Assembly: GCA_013396655.1 (NCBI GenBank)
Contig: WBMV01006289.1
Span: 3,952,342 to 4,016,341 of the forward strand
Length of the DNA: 64,000 bases
Direction: 5' to 3'
Source: Campylorhamphus procurvoides
Lineage: Eukaryota > Chordata > Aves > Passeriformes > Dendrocolaptidae
The notes beneath the pieces were generated by a model, which ran no database searches, was not told the origin of the DNA, and worked only from the letters and a program-made list of their open reading frames with translations. The position numbers and the translations under genes are program-made. This document shows, in pieces, positions 13,031-23,739 of the stretch (the first letter of the stretch is position 1; every line of letters starts with the position of its first letter).

Positions 13031-13771
13031 GTTGTTTCTTTGTTTTTAACCTGATAGTATGTATCCAGATTTTCAAAGCTCATTTAGCAAGTACTAATAT
13101 ACCATTGGCTTTGAGTCTCATATAGGGGAAAGGCTGAAGTGACCAAATTGAATACCTAGCTACAGTTTTCAGTTATAACTGTATTATATGTACCCAGAAA
13201 TAAATCATATCATGTACTTCATAAAAAAAAATGAAAGAAAAAAGAAGTTGTCTTCTGTACCTATGATTAGGAGAGTCTAAAAATACTTTGTTTTATTCAG
13301 AGACAATATTAGATCAAGTGCCAACATCTGGATGTCCTTCCACCTCTCTGTGAAGCTGTTGTAGCTTATACCATCTTGGGACTAGTTTCTTGCACACTTG
13401 TCTGTCCACTTTTTCTGGATGCAAGTGACATGGTCTGAATTTTGCACTATTTAAAATATGTAAGGAAATTTTACAATAGTTATCTCTTCCACAGGAAAAG
13501 AGGGATAAGTGACTGAGCCAGCTGGACAAAGCTCTCTGTACCTCTTTGTTGAGGAATGCTCTCAGTGCAGGTGGCTCGTTGCAGCTGCAGTGAGAGCTGC
13601 AGGTTGAGCTCTGGGTGGTGGAGTCCAAGCCACCATTAATGGGCCATGCACTGCTGATTGTTTTCATGGCAATGAGCACCTGGACCTGTGGCCCAGGCAG
13701 GTGACCAGGCAGAGACAGGTCAGGAGCTGACAACTGCCAGATTTTTCCATGCTTAGACTGTGAGGGTATAA
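13031..13771 (+). repeat. Direct duplication, copy 2 (741 bp)
   Basis: Near-identical partner of 12290-13029. Unlike copy 1 it continues without a break into the remainder of the LTR and its right flank, so this copy is the one connected to the downstream sequence. Copy 1 is the one connected to the upstream sequence (12289 and before). At the true locus one of them is most likely redundant. Confidence 0.97.
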
Positions 13772-13774
13772 AAG
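13767..13774 (+). promoter_or_regulatory. LTR TATA box
   Basis: TATAAAAG lies about 435 bp into the LTR and 80-87 bp before the first AATAAA, the usual U3-to-R arrangement. Transcription would be expected to start near 13795-13800. Whether it still drives any transcript cannot be seen from sequence. Confidence 0.65.
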
Positions 13775-13853
13775 TCTACAGGTTTCTTTGTTCAGCATCC
13801 CTCCTACCCTCAGAAGCACCAGCTGGAGCTGTTAATTTAGTCTTGGTGCAACA

Positions 13854-13866
13854 AATAAATAATAAA
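13854..13866 (+). terminator. LTR polyadenylation signals
   Basis: Two overlapping-spaced AATAAA hexamers (13854-13859 and 13861-13866) follow the TATA box within the LTR. This is the expected position for the R-region poly(A) signal. Confidence 0.6.
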
Positions 13867-14360
13867 ATATTTGAGGGATCTGGACATCTAAGACTTTGCT
13901 ATGAGAAACCTGGGGTTGAGCCAGTAAGAAAAGCTGGTCTGAGAGTGTAAGTGTGGGGTGTGTAGGGAGTCAATGGGGGGGATCCATCGGCTCACTGGGG
14001 CCTCAGTCCCACCACAGGTGGTGCAGATGTGACTGCCCACCTGTATGCTTGGACAGGGTAGTGTCCTTAACATCTTGATCTATCAATACCAAGCTATGGT
14101 ATTGAAAACTCAGTTGCGTAGACTAAAATATCTAAAAGGAAGTTATAGGAAGCACTACATAACCCTGTAAAAGTGCTGCTTTCCCAGTCACCTTTTGTCT
14201 TCCCTGTTCAACTTGTCACCCTTCTCTTCTTAGCAGTGCAGAACAGAAAGTACTGCAAGCTGTCTTATCAGACATGTGCTCCTCTGATGAAAAGCCTTCA
14301 GTAGGATGTTTAAATTTGTTTGGATTTGGAATGCCAGAGTGCAAGAAATTGTGTGAGAAA

Positions 14361-14399
14361 AAGTTTATACCTTGTTTATACCAAGTTTATACCTTGTTT
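14361..14399 (+). repeat. Short tandem repeat, 22-bp unit x 1.8
   Basis: A 22-bp unit starting aagtttatacc (14361-14382) is followed directly by the first 17 bases of the same unit (14383-14399) with no mismatch. Probably a local replication-slippage product. Confidence 0.85.
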
Positions 14400-17318
14400 C
14401 TGGAAAGGTAAAGTTGTACTTGGAGGGGAGCCCTACTGAAAGGTGCTGGTGACATGAGAAATCAGTAGCTTCTTGTAGTTTCATGTCAGGTGTTTCTGCT
14501 TAAGTATATGATCAGCTACTCTCTGCTTTGCAATTCAATGTTATGCACTGTGGCACTAGAAATGACAGTACAGTTATTTGCCATGAGAATTTGAATCAAA
14601 GGAAACAATTTTGTAGTCTTCAGTGTGAACAGTAAATGACAGGCACACAGTTTTTTCTTCACTCTTCCATTTTATCATGTTTAGAGTGTCTATTGCTATT
14701 TAAAAATTGAATATATGTTTGTGGAATGAATTTAATAATATTTGAAGAACTAGAGGTCTATGTGCTGTATCATATCTGTTGTATAGCAAATTAATCCAAG
14801 TATTCAACTTCTCTTTAGTAAGAATAGTTTTCTGATTTGTCTGACAAATATTTAAAGCAGCCCAGAAGACTATGCTGTGGTGATCTCTATGTAGAAAAAC
14901 CCCGACTAAAACCCAGAACACCAAACCAAAACCCAGTCACATTTTCTGTTTTGTGTGGAGACTTTTGAAACTGCTCTGTGGTGCCTCTCTGTACTAATGC
15001 GGTAAATACTTGTGTTTCCGAACATAACACACTGTCATTGAGATGGAAGTAATGAGACTGAAGAATCTTTATAGTTGGTGGCAACAAAATACCCCCTAAG
15101 ATATTTTTCAAAGTAGATTTGGTTAACTTTTTTCTTTTTTGCTCATGCTCATAATTGGAGGGAATGTGGGAGTTAGCACTGGCACATGTAATAGGACTTG
15201 TTTAAGGCTTGGGCTGTGTATGAACTTCAGATATTGTTGTTCTAACTTTTCTTAAACACATAAAATGTAATAAATATTTAACTGGGAAGATGATTTTACA
15301 TTCAGTGTTGTCTTCACCATGAAAACAGATAGAAATAAGTTCTAAACCAAGTTAAGCAGGGAAACAAAGAGCTCTGTTTCCTGGTTTCTTTTGTTATTAA
15401 CTGTAGTTCTACTAATTTTTGGGGTGTTTTTGTTAATGCAGAACAACTCAAAACCTTTTTTTATTGACCTCACTAAGTAACTGACAAAATAAGTATGCTG
15501 AACAGAAATAGTTGTTTATAAATAAATCTAATAGCCACTGTAACATCAGATTCGACAAAAGAAATAACTGCAGAATAAAGGCAGACTTTGTTTTTTTAAG
15601 TATGTTTTTAAATTATCTTGTTACAGTGAAGTAGGAGTAAAAATCAGTTATTACAGAATGATATTGAGGAATAGGAGCTGATTAACAGGAAACAAAATAT
15701 GACTGATTATCCATATTGACAAGAGGTTTCAAGGGAACTATCACAGTGATCTGAGCAAAGTACATAGTATTTAAATATCACTATGAGAATAGATTAGAGT
15801 ATTATATCAACGATTTCTAAAGGTCTGAGTGACAATGAAATTGAGATGTAAGACAAAACAAAATGTCAGGTTCAACTTACAAAGTAAAAAGGAGCAACTA
15901 TAGTACCCTTGAGAAGCAGCTGGTTCAGTGTCAAATGAATAACATAACTAGTGGAAAAACTAAGTAGGGGAAAACTATCCAGAAAGTAACAAATTTCCTC
16001 ATATATCAGAGGATTTCTGTATGTTGCTGTATGTTGTTCCAATGCCCCCACACACCTGTCTACTTGACCGCTCTATATAGAGAATTTGTTTTCATTGACT
16101 ATGCTGTCTTTATAGGGGAATAAAAAAATCTTGGAATTGTTGTTCAGGTTGTTGAATTACTTCCTCTGGGCCGGTGATGTCTGCAATGCCAGTTGTCATC
16201 AGGCTTGTCTGGTGGTTCCTTTGAAAGCAGAGAACTGCACATATGCTCTATGCACCCAAAGTGTGGAGGGTGTCATGTAATGCATTGTGGGCAAATGCTA
16301 AATGAAATAATGCACAAATTTATTTTGAAGAATGAAAAAAAGAACTTCCTCTAAAATATTTTTTAACAAAATATTTTTGGCTTTCCCAATAGAGTTTATT
16401 TTTAGTTAAAGTATTTTAAAGAGAGATTTTTCTATTAGATTGTTTCTGTGGGAGAAACATGGTTTTTCTGACTGGCTCAAGAAAATACTTACAAAAGATT
16501 TCATTATATAACCAAAAGAGTGCATTTCATTATATCTCTAAGGAGTGCCAAATAATTTAACCTTCACTGGAGTTTCCAGCATAGACGTTTTACTGGGCTA
16601 AACAGTCTTTATGAGCTTTACAGAATGATATGAGATTAACAAAGCAGATCACTATGAGTAATACTTACTCTTGAGTATTGTTGCTGACTTGTTGCTATTT
16701 CCTTATAGCATTTAGAAAACAAGCATTGTGGCCAGCAAGTATGTTCTTATCTCAGTGCAAGTTGTGGTACTTGCTGAGGTACAACAATAGTATCTGCAGA
16801 CATAAAAAATAAGGTTTTTGTGCAGTGTTCAATCCAGAGTAAACTCAGGAAACTTTGAAAAAGTAAGCTTTGTCATAGCAGTTAGCTACCATGAGGAAAA
16901 CATCAATAACCTAAGAGAAAATTTGAATCCATAATAATTTCTTTCCATTGTAAACATACTTGGGTAGTGGCTTGAAGTTAATAATAATTTCATTACCTTA
17001 TGTGTATTAATATATATTTCATTTTCATGCTGGCAATACATGAGACTATATAATAAATATATAGGATATAATTATAATAATTTTTTCTTTAGTTTTCATT
17101 TCAGAACTTAATAGAATAGAGTTATATGGTTAGAGCTATAACATTTTCAAGAAAATTATTTGCAGGTGATTAATTTTGCTGCTAGAGCAATCTCTTATTC
17201 CCATTGGAGTTCACCTAATGGGGGATGCTTTTAAAATGGATTAGTTGACCAGCTGAGTTAATTTTGTGGTTTTATGTATTTGGAATATCACAAATCAGAT
17301 TAAGAAATGCAAGTATTA

Positions 17319-17345
17319 AAACCTTGTAAAATCATTACAAGGTTT
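17319..17345. repeat. Inverted repeat, 11-bp arms, 5-nt loop
   Basis: The arm aaaccttgtaa (17319-17329) is exactly complementary to ttacaaggttt (17335-17345), around spacer aatca. It has no T-run or gene context that would make it a terminator, and this is not a bacterial setting. Confidence 0.88.
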
Positions 17346-18390
17346 ATTAAGATCACAAATAGAAATTCAAAAAAGTTGTAGGCTCAGAAGTTTAAATTTT
17401 AATTTTGGCTTAGTTTCTTTGGAAACCATGGCTTTTGAAAAAAATGTATCGAGTCATAAGGTTTTCAAAACCTGTTTGTATTTGCACTTGAGCAATATTC
17501 TGAACACCACTAACATCTTAACATCTAAATGCTGCTCCAAAATGCCTTAAATTTATGAAGTCTTGTAATGTGTTTATGAAGACAGCTTACCTGCATTGAT
17601 TTGTTGAATATTCAGCATCAGAAAATCCTTTGCCATTTTGTTTAGCCTGCATAATAATGACTTTTGTTTGTCTGGTATGAGCTTTGAAGTAATTATAAAA
17701 GCATAAACCTTTATTGGTAATCTATATCTTTGTCAGAGTTGTGTTGATTTTAACAGAAAAACAATGACAAAAAGGATATTAACTTCAGTGAACCAAACAT
17801 TTGCAATTAATTCGGAGGATTGGGGAAAGGATTAACACTAATGAGGTGAATAGTATGGATTACAGGATCTACATTTTGTCCAATTAACTTCAGAATCTTT
17901 GTATTTAGATAAAACAATGTGTGGAGTAGATAATGGCTAATAATTGTCAATCATATGTGAAATACTGTTTTGACAGAATACATTAGTGGAATGTTCATTC
18001 AAGGTAAATTAGGGTTTGACTGCCTGTCTTGTGCCCTAGACCTGTTAGCAGCCTTTGTACTGGCATATGGGAAGGTGGGCTGTGTGCTCTCCTCCTCTGG
18101 GAGGTGCAGGACACGTCCGGATACTGTGAATGAGAAAAGTCTCTGCAAGAGCTCAGTCCCGATCCCATATAGATAATTTTTAACTCTGGCAGTACAAGGC
18201 AGGCAAGAAACACTGACACTTTTCTTTGGTCCTTTATTTGTTGGACATAAATTTGCTACATGAATAGCAATTAGTTTCTATCAGTGACAGCCATATGAGA
18301 AAACTATTTGTCACAAAATCTTATCGCCTTGATAGGTTAGTCCTTAGAGCAACTCCCTTTGTTCTCTCTGCAAAATAACGTTGGTGGGTT

Positions 18391-18415
18391 TTATTTATTT
18401 ATTTATTTAATTAAT
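18391..18415 (+). repeat. TTTA microsatellite
   Basis: A short run of ATTT/TTTA units followed by AATTAATT. A similar shorter ATTT run lies near 24091-24106. Ordinary simple-sequence repeats. Confidence 0.85.
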
Positions 18416-18984
18416 TGTGGGGGTTTTGTTTGCTTGTTTGTTTTCAAAAGGGGCTAAATTCTTTCAAGGTCCAATGTCCTTTTAAATAACTTAATCTTCT
18501 TAAAGCATTTATTTTTATTGTACGCAATAAAACATGTGCAAGAGAAAACGTATCCAAGAGCTAAACTTTGTGAAGATAAAATCTGTTTTTGAAGCTACCT
18601 GTATTTTTTTTTCATCTGAAAGTTTGCACATATGATCTCCTGAAATGGCATATGACTGAAATCTTGTGAAAGGCATTCAACAAACACTCGTACAAGGAAA
18701 GTAGTCAGTGGTTACAAGGAAGCTAAGGAAATATAGGTAGCTTCAATCTTAAGCATGGAAAACATTCTTTCCAGACCTACAGATGCTTAATGTAGACTTG
18801 AATAATTTGCCAATTTTTGTCCTCACTTGAGATGTTTTTAGACATCCCTTAAGAATAGTCTTAATTGAATTTGCGTATGTACTTATGATAATATAATATT
18901 ATGGTGTTTCTCTTGCTGTCTTGAAAATTCTAATATAAAGGAGCATTTATTTCAATTGCAAAACCAATATGCCAGAATAATAAG

Positions 18985-19066
18985 CAAACATTTCCAAAAA
19001 AAACCCCAAAACCCAAAGAAAAACAACAAAAAAACCCCCCACAACTAAAACCCCACCCATTGTTCT
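18985..19066 (-). repeat. C/A low-complexity tract
   Basis: Blocks of A runs alternate with CCCC runs on the plus strand; the minus strand reads as G/T-rich, like the plus-strand tracts at 7740-7875 and 12236-12310. The minus-strand open frame here (18930-19118; Phe/Gly/Cys-rich) is compositional. Confidence 0.8.
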
Positions 19067-22000
19067 GTACCTGGAAGGTAGTTAAATGTTCTGAAATAAA
19101 AATAGAAAAATTACACATGAGCTTAATTTAGGCAGTATCATAGTGATAGAGGCAACTTCTCCTGGTACTGCTTTCTTTGAAGAAGCTGGCTGGCCTAGTC
19201 TGCCCAAGAGCTGAAAAGAAATTTCAGCTACTGTTTTATCCAGTGGTAATCCTTAATTATTTTATGTTGTTAATTATAATGGAACAACAATAATTAAATA
19301 GACTGAAATTTATGTTACTTTAGGGGGGGGTTGGATTGTATATTTTTAGTTTTTTAGGGGAGGGTGTGTGTTAAAATTTCATGCATAAGATGTTTATAGA
19401 AATTGACTTATATTGCCCATGTTTGCCTGGAGGAAGCTGGATTTGTTTTCAGCTATACACAGAATATAATAATGGAAATATAATCAAGAGTTAACGAATG
19501 CTCAACATATTAAAGAGATCAAAGAATAGTGTGGTGAAATGAATTTTTCGGATAATGCTTTTTTCTATTTTCTTGGCTGATTACTTGTGAAGGTAGTTAA
19601 CACATAAAGGATGCACCATTGCATAATTAATTTATGAATGTAATACTGCATATACTCTAAACAAAAGTGTAAAATTAGAATATTAATATATGCAGTGGTG
19701 ATTATGCCAATTTTTTTTCCCAAACCATGTAATTATTTAATGCAGTATTTAGCTGTGACTAACATTATGAAAGGGAAATAGAATATCTGAGTGATTTAAA
19801 GTGTTTATAAATACTTGCCAGTGATCATTTTTTAAAAATTATATTAACTTGAGATGATTTTAGGAACCATATTTAAGTCTTAGTAAATTTGTTCTATATC
19901 TTACCAATGATAACACGCCATGAGAGTAAAAAAAGGTGGATTTTTTTTTCTGCTAAGAAAGAAAAAGAAAATGAAGTAGTGGAATATTATACTTTTCAGG
20001 TTTTCATGCTCAGTTTTCCATTACTGCAATTTAAATTCTCTTGTAAATTACTGCTAATTATTTCTATAAAGAGGAATCTTGGGCAAACAAGAAGACAATC
20101 CATGAATTTTATGCTGAGTGCAGTTCTGGATAGAAAGCAAGAGGAGAGTAAAGAGGAGTGTCTGCCTCACTTGAGTTAGAGGGAGCGTCAGTGCTTGCAG
20201 ATTGACAAATCACTTAAAATTGTAGAAAGTTTAAAAAATTGCCTTAAGAGTAAATATTTCATAGGTGTCTAACTTGGCATCCACTGTTTCACGTTCAAAA
20301 AGAAGTGGACCAATATCCAAATTTGTGAGGACATAACTCTTGTAATTCCCAGCACAAACAGAGCTAATTTAAATAATCATTCTAATAAATCTAAAGGTAT
20401 TTATGTTAAAGATAGGCAGCAGCTTAATGAGAAGGAGTTATAATGGTCATGACTTTTCAATTAATTAATTTAAACTTTTCTTAGTTTACTTACACAAGTC
20501 TTAAGTAAGTTGCAGTAGTACTGGGCTAGTATATTTTAGTGGTGCTTCTAACAGTTGTCGCAAAACATGTGCCAAAAATGACAAATAGTTATGATATTGT
20601 TAAACAAACAAATTTGAATCTATACAAATATTGAGCCAAAGAAGAGCTTTGTGCCTAGGCAGAATGTTTGAACTGCTCCATCTCTGCAACGTACACTTAA
20701 TGATTACTTAGCTCACCAGTCCTGTAAACTTTTAAATTTCCAAGCATTGGTTTTGCCAGGGGGTTTCTGTCATGTTCTTCAGAATTCAATTAACCTGATT
20801 AAGGTACCTTGAAAGAGGACTCCCAGACTGGTAAGCAGATTTTGAAAGAATTTTAGGACCTGTCTAATTAGATAGCATCTTTTCGATTTTGACTTCAAAT
20901 ATTTGCAATGTAAATGTTTTCTATTGCTCTCTATACATCACATCATAAATATTCAGATCATCATTTGACACCTATTGCTAGATTATAGTCTACAAAGTGA
21001 TTGCAAAGTGCTGAAACATTTTCCTCATCCCGATGGAAGACAAAACAAAAATATCACAACTTTTTTTTCAAGAAGGTGTGAAGGAAAATACTCTGAGGAT
21101 TTTAAACACCATCTAATTAATTCTAGTGCCTGTAATGTTGCAAAATGCACTGTATAAAATTTCCTTTAGCAAATTAGGGTCTATTTTTGATGTGTAAATG
21201 TGAAGATGCATGCAAATTATATCCAATAGTAATTAATTACTCTGGGATGTTCTTAAAATTTAAATATTAAATTATGAAATAGCTCAGAGAATAAGTGAAA
21301 ATCTGCAATGCCTTTGCCTATAACTTTGGTCTTGTGAGCTTTTCTAAAACTATTGTTGAAGGTCTAGAATGATCATAAGATGTGAATGCTAATGCAAATG
21401 ATGTGCTTTTATTGTGTAAAGGAGACGTTTCTGTTGTCAATAGTTTGAAATCTGATTAATCTACACCTTCCCACCCATGGGAAAAGGATGAGATCATTCT
21501 TCAGCTGAGGCTTATTATGCTGATGAGTTGAAGAAAGTAATCAGAGGACCATCTGAAGATCAAGAGCTTTGCAGTGGAGAGAAAGTCCAGCCAAAATCAT
21601 ACTTTGAAGCAGATGCATTTAATTCAGTGATTTTTTTTTTTAATCAGTTCCAATTTATTGCTGACTTCTCTGCTTTGAGGTATATCTCTGGTTCTTGGTC
21701 TTTTATGATTAAGGAGCATTTCCATTTGTTTAGGATTTTAAGGAGCATCAAGCTGCTGTTGCATATTTGCACATATGAAAATACACACACCATGTGTGTA
21801 TATTGCTGTCAGGGAATTGGAGACTGTTGTGATGTGAGTTTCAGAAAATGGATAAATTGGGCCAGTTTTCAGTTTGTTCACTAATAGCACTTCTTGCTAG
21901 CAGTCAATTAATCATTAATATTAATCATCACGAAGTACACAAAACTTTTAACAATGCTATTCTAAGCTGCGAGTATCCTGTTCAGTGGAGCTGACTTTGG

Positions 22001-23221
22001 AGAGCTCCTGTATAGTTATTGTTCATGGCTTATCACCTTTAGTAGTTGTATCTGAGGTTAACCTGCTGAGGTTAAGGTGATAGGCTTGAGAACACTGAAA
22101 GAAGGTGGCAGTGGAGTGGTCCTGTCATTTCTTCTTTGATATTCTATGCAAATGCCTCCCGTTTGTGTGCTGTTTTTCCACTCTAAAAGGGGATGGGAAT
22201 CTTCTTTGCTCTGCTTAGGTACTGCATATCCTCTTTGCTTTCCTCCTGCTAGTGATCATTTCTGTTCAGATGGATATGCAGTCTATTTGCAGACCATTGT
22301 GCTTATCTCTTCCTTTATGTGACAAGTTTTGTGACTTGGATAATTGTGTGTGTCTTTGGTGTTGTTTCTGTGGCTGCCTTCTATGAGTACTCATGTAAAA
22401 TTGTCTGGGCAGTGATGATTTTATAATATTATAATCCTTTGATCATTATCAGTTGAACAAAATAGCTCAAAAACGTGTTTTCTGTTCAGGCTGCAGTGCT
22501 ATGCCATGTAGTCTGAGAAACTGTCTTACAGAAGTCCATATTTTTCCAGACAGAGGACTTCTGAACTAATTTTCATGAAGCTGAAGGTATATACAGGCTA
22601 CACTACAAATCACAAAGGGAACATTTCATACATCAGCTTCCACATATATTATTACAGTATCAGGATGCTTGTTAGTTTGCCTGTCTGTTTTAGTGGTCTT
22701 ATTTTAATGGAAGGTGTTTCTTCCCTTAAAAGCTAAAAAGAGACCTAACAAATAGGATGTTAAAGAATAAAAGTATTGGAGTTAACAATCAGTGTAAAAG
22801 AGTACATGATAGGATTTAAGAAGTTCAGTACAGTCCCTGCATCTCACAGTCCTAAATGCCTAAGTATTTTTCATCACTTTCTTGAAGAAAAATATTGGGA
22901 AATCCAAGATTTAAGTGTTGAAAATTACAGTTAGTTTTCAAAATTGTTGAACTGCGAAAGCAAGTTCTTTGTAAAATTCCTTATGTAGTAAAGATTGAAA
23001 GTTTCAGTGGTTTAGAATTTAATAAATGTTTTAACTGAGGCTATTTTAAAAATCAACTAACAAACTATAAAAATCTAAAGCAAATCAAACCTCCCTCCTC
23101 CCCATTAATTTTTATTTCAGCCCCTTATTACACAGACTGATGGTTTGGGAACTTCTTACCGCTAGCCAAAGCTTTGGTCAGAGCATGCTAACTGGTGAAC
23201 TGCAAAAAGTTATGAAAAGTA

Positions 23222-23735
23222 TAGGATCCTAGAATATCTGAAGTTGGAAGGGACCCGTAAAGATTTTTAAGTCTAAGTACTCCTTAGAGGACTATCTGAA
23301 ACTAAACTATATGACTAACACTGTCATCCCGACTGGACTCGTCAGACTGAACTCCTGTCAGGCTTGGTGCTGTGACCACTTCCCTGGGGAGCCTGTTCCA
23401 GTGCCCAGCCACCCTCTTGGTGAAGAACTTTTCCCAGAGTCCCATCTGAATGTCCCTTGAGACAACTCCATTCCCTTTCTTCATGTCCTCTGTCATGATC
23501 AACTCCTCTGTCTCTGCTTCCCACCTTGAGGAAGTTGTAGGCTGTGATGAGGGAGCTCCTCAAACATCTCCAAGTTGAGCCAGCCAAGTGTGCTTATAAA
23601 TCTTGCCCTTGAGGCTTTGCACTGTCTTGGTTGCTCTCTGGACACACTCTGAGTTTCATGTCCTTCCTGTGTTGAGGTGTCCTATACTGCACACAGTGCT
23701 CGAGGTGGAGCCACACCAGGGCAGGTGCAGTACTG
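23222..23735 (-). mobile_element. CR1 LINE, 5'-truncated 3' fragment
   Basis: Read on the minus strand, this is the last ~510 bp of a CR1 non-LTR retrotransposon. It begins near the 'ctggtg-tggct-cacctcgag' stretch typical of the late ORF2 region and runs through the ORF2 C-terminus. It ends at the CR1 3' terminus, where the 'gggtcccttccaact' block is followed by an ATTCTAGG-like copy of the terminal repeat (plus-strand 23222-23255). The minus-strand translation around 23302-23502 keeps the C-terminal signature FTKRVAGHWNRLPREVV, as in CR1 ORF2 proteins. Frames shift between segments (23342-23587 versus 23302-23502), so it is inactive. Truncation at the 5' end is the usual result of incomplete reverse transcription. 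Confidence 0.95.
23302..23502 (-). pseudogene. CR1 ORF2 C-terminal remnant
   Basis: About 66 codons remain open here. The middle holds WEKFFTKRVAGHWNRLPREVV, the well-conserved tail of the CR1 ORF2 polyprotein just after the reverse-transcriptase region. The end (SSRDDSVSHIV) corresponds to the usual '...LDGALSNLV'-type tail but is degraded. No endonuclease or RT catalytic residues lie in this fragment, so it cannot encode a working enzyme. Confidence 0.85.
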
Positions 23736-23739
23736 ATAT

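Larger units (their letters stand above)
13333..14072 (+). mobile_element. Solo LTR of a class II (ERVK-like) endogenous retrovirus
   Basis: A 740-bp element that starts TGTCC and ends TTAACA, so it has the canonical TGT...ACA termini. It is flanked by a 6-bp target duplication: tctgga (13327-13332; tcttga in copy 1) on the left and tcttga (14073-14078) on the right. Six-base duplications are typical of ERVK/betaretrovirus-like integrases. Its internal order fits an LTR read on the plus strand: U3, TATAAAAG at 13767-13774, then AATAAA signals at 13854-13859 and 13861-13866, then about 200 bp of U5. No primer-binding site or retroviral coding sequence follows, so it is a solo LTR left by recombination between two LTRs. 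I cannot name the subfamily. Minus-strand open frames inside it (13314-13733, 13888-14073) are not retroviral genes. Confidence 0.82.
14079..23221. other. AT-rich unique non-coding DNA
   Basis: No gene, RNA gene or clear transposon seen. Minor structures: a 22-bp unit repeated 1.8 times at 14361-14399 (unit begins aagtttatacc), a 10-bp direct repeat ctgtatgttg near 16018-16037, an inverted repeat at 17319-17345, a TTTA-repeat at 18391-18415, and a C/A-rich tract at 18985-19066. Several TAATTAATTA-type runs (18411, 20460, 21115, 21230) are present, but AT content alone predicts them. A slightly GC-richer patch at 18000-18220 has overlapping open frames on both strands without a recognisable product. 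Confidence 0.6.

Noticed and set aside
12572..13733. Two nearly identical 139-codon minus-strand ORFs as a tandem gene pair
   Set aside because: They are the same sequence counted twice across the assembly join, and they lie largely inside the LTR. Neither matches a known protein.
21230..21241. Repeated gtaattaattac motifs (also at about 47252) as homeodomain site clusters
   Set aside because: TAATTA is very frequent in DNA with this AT content, and without conservation or accessibility data there is no support.
22424..22437. ttataat/attataa palindrome
   Set aside because: Fourteen AT-only bases are expected by chance at this composition.
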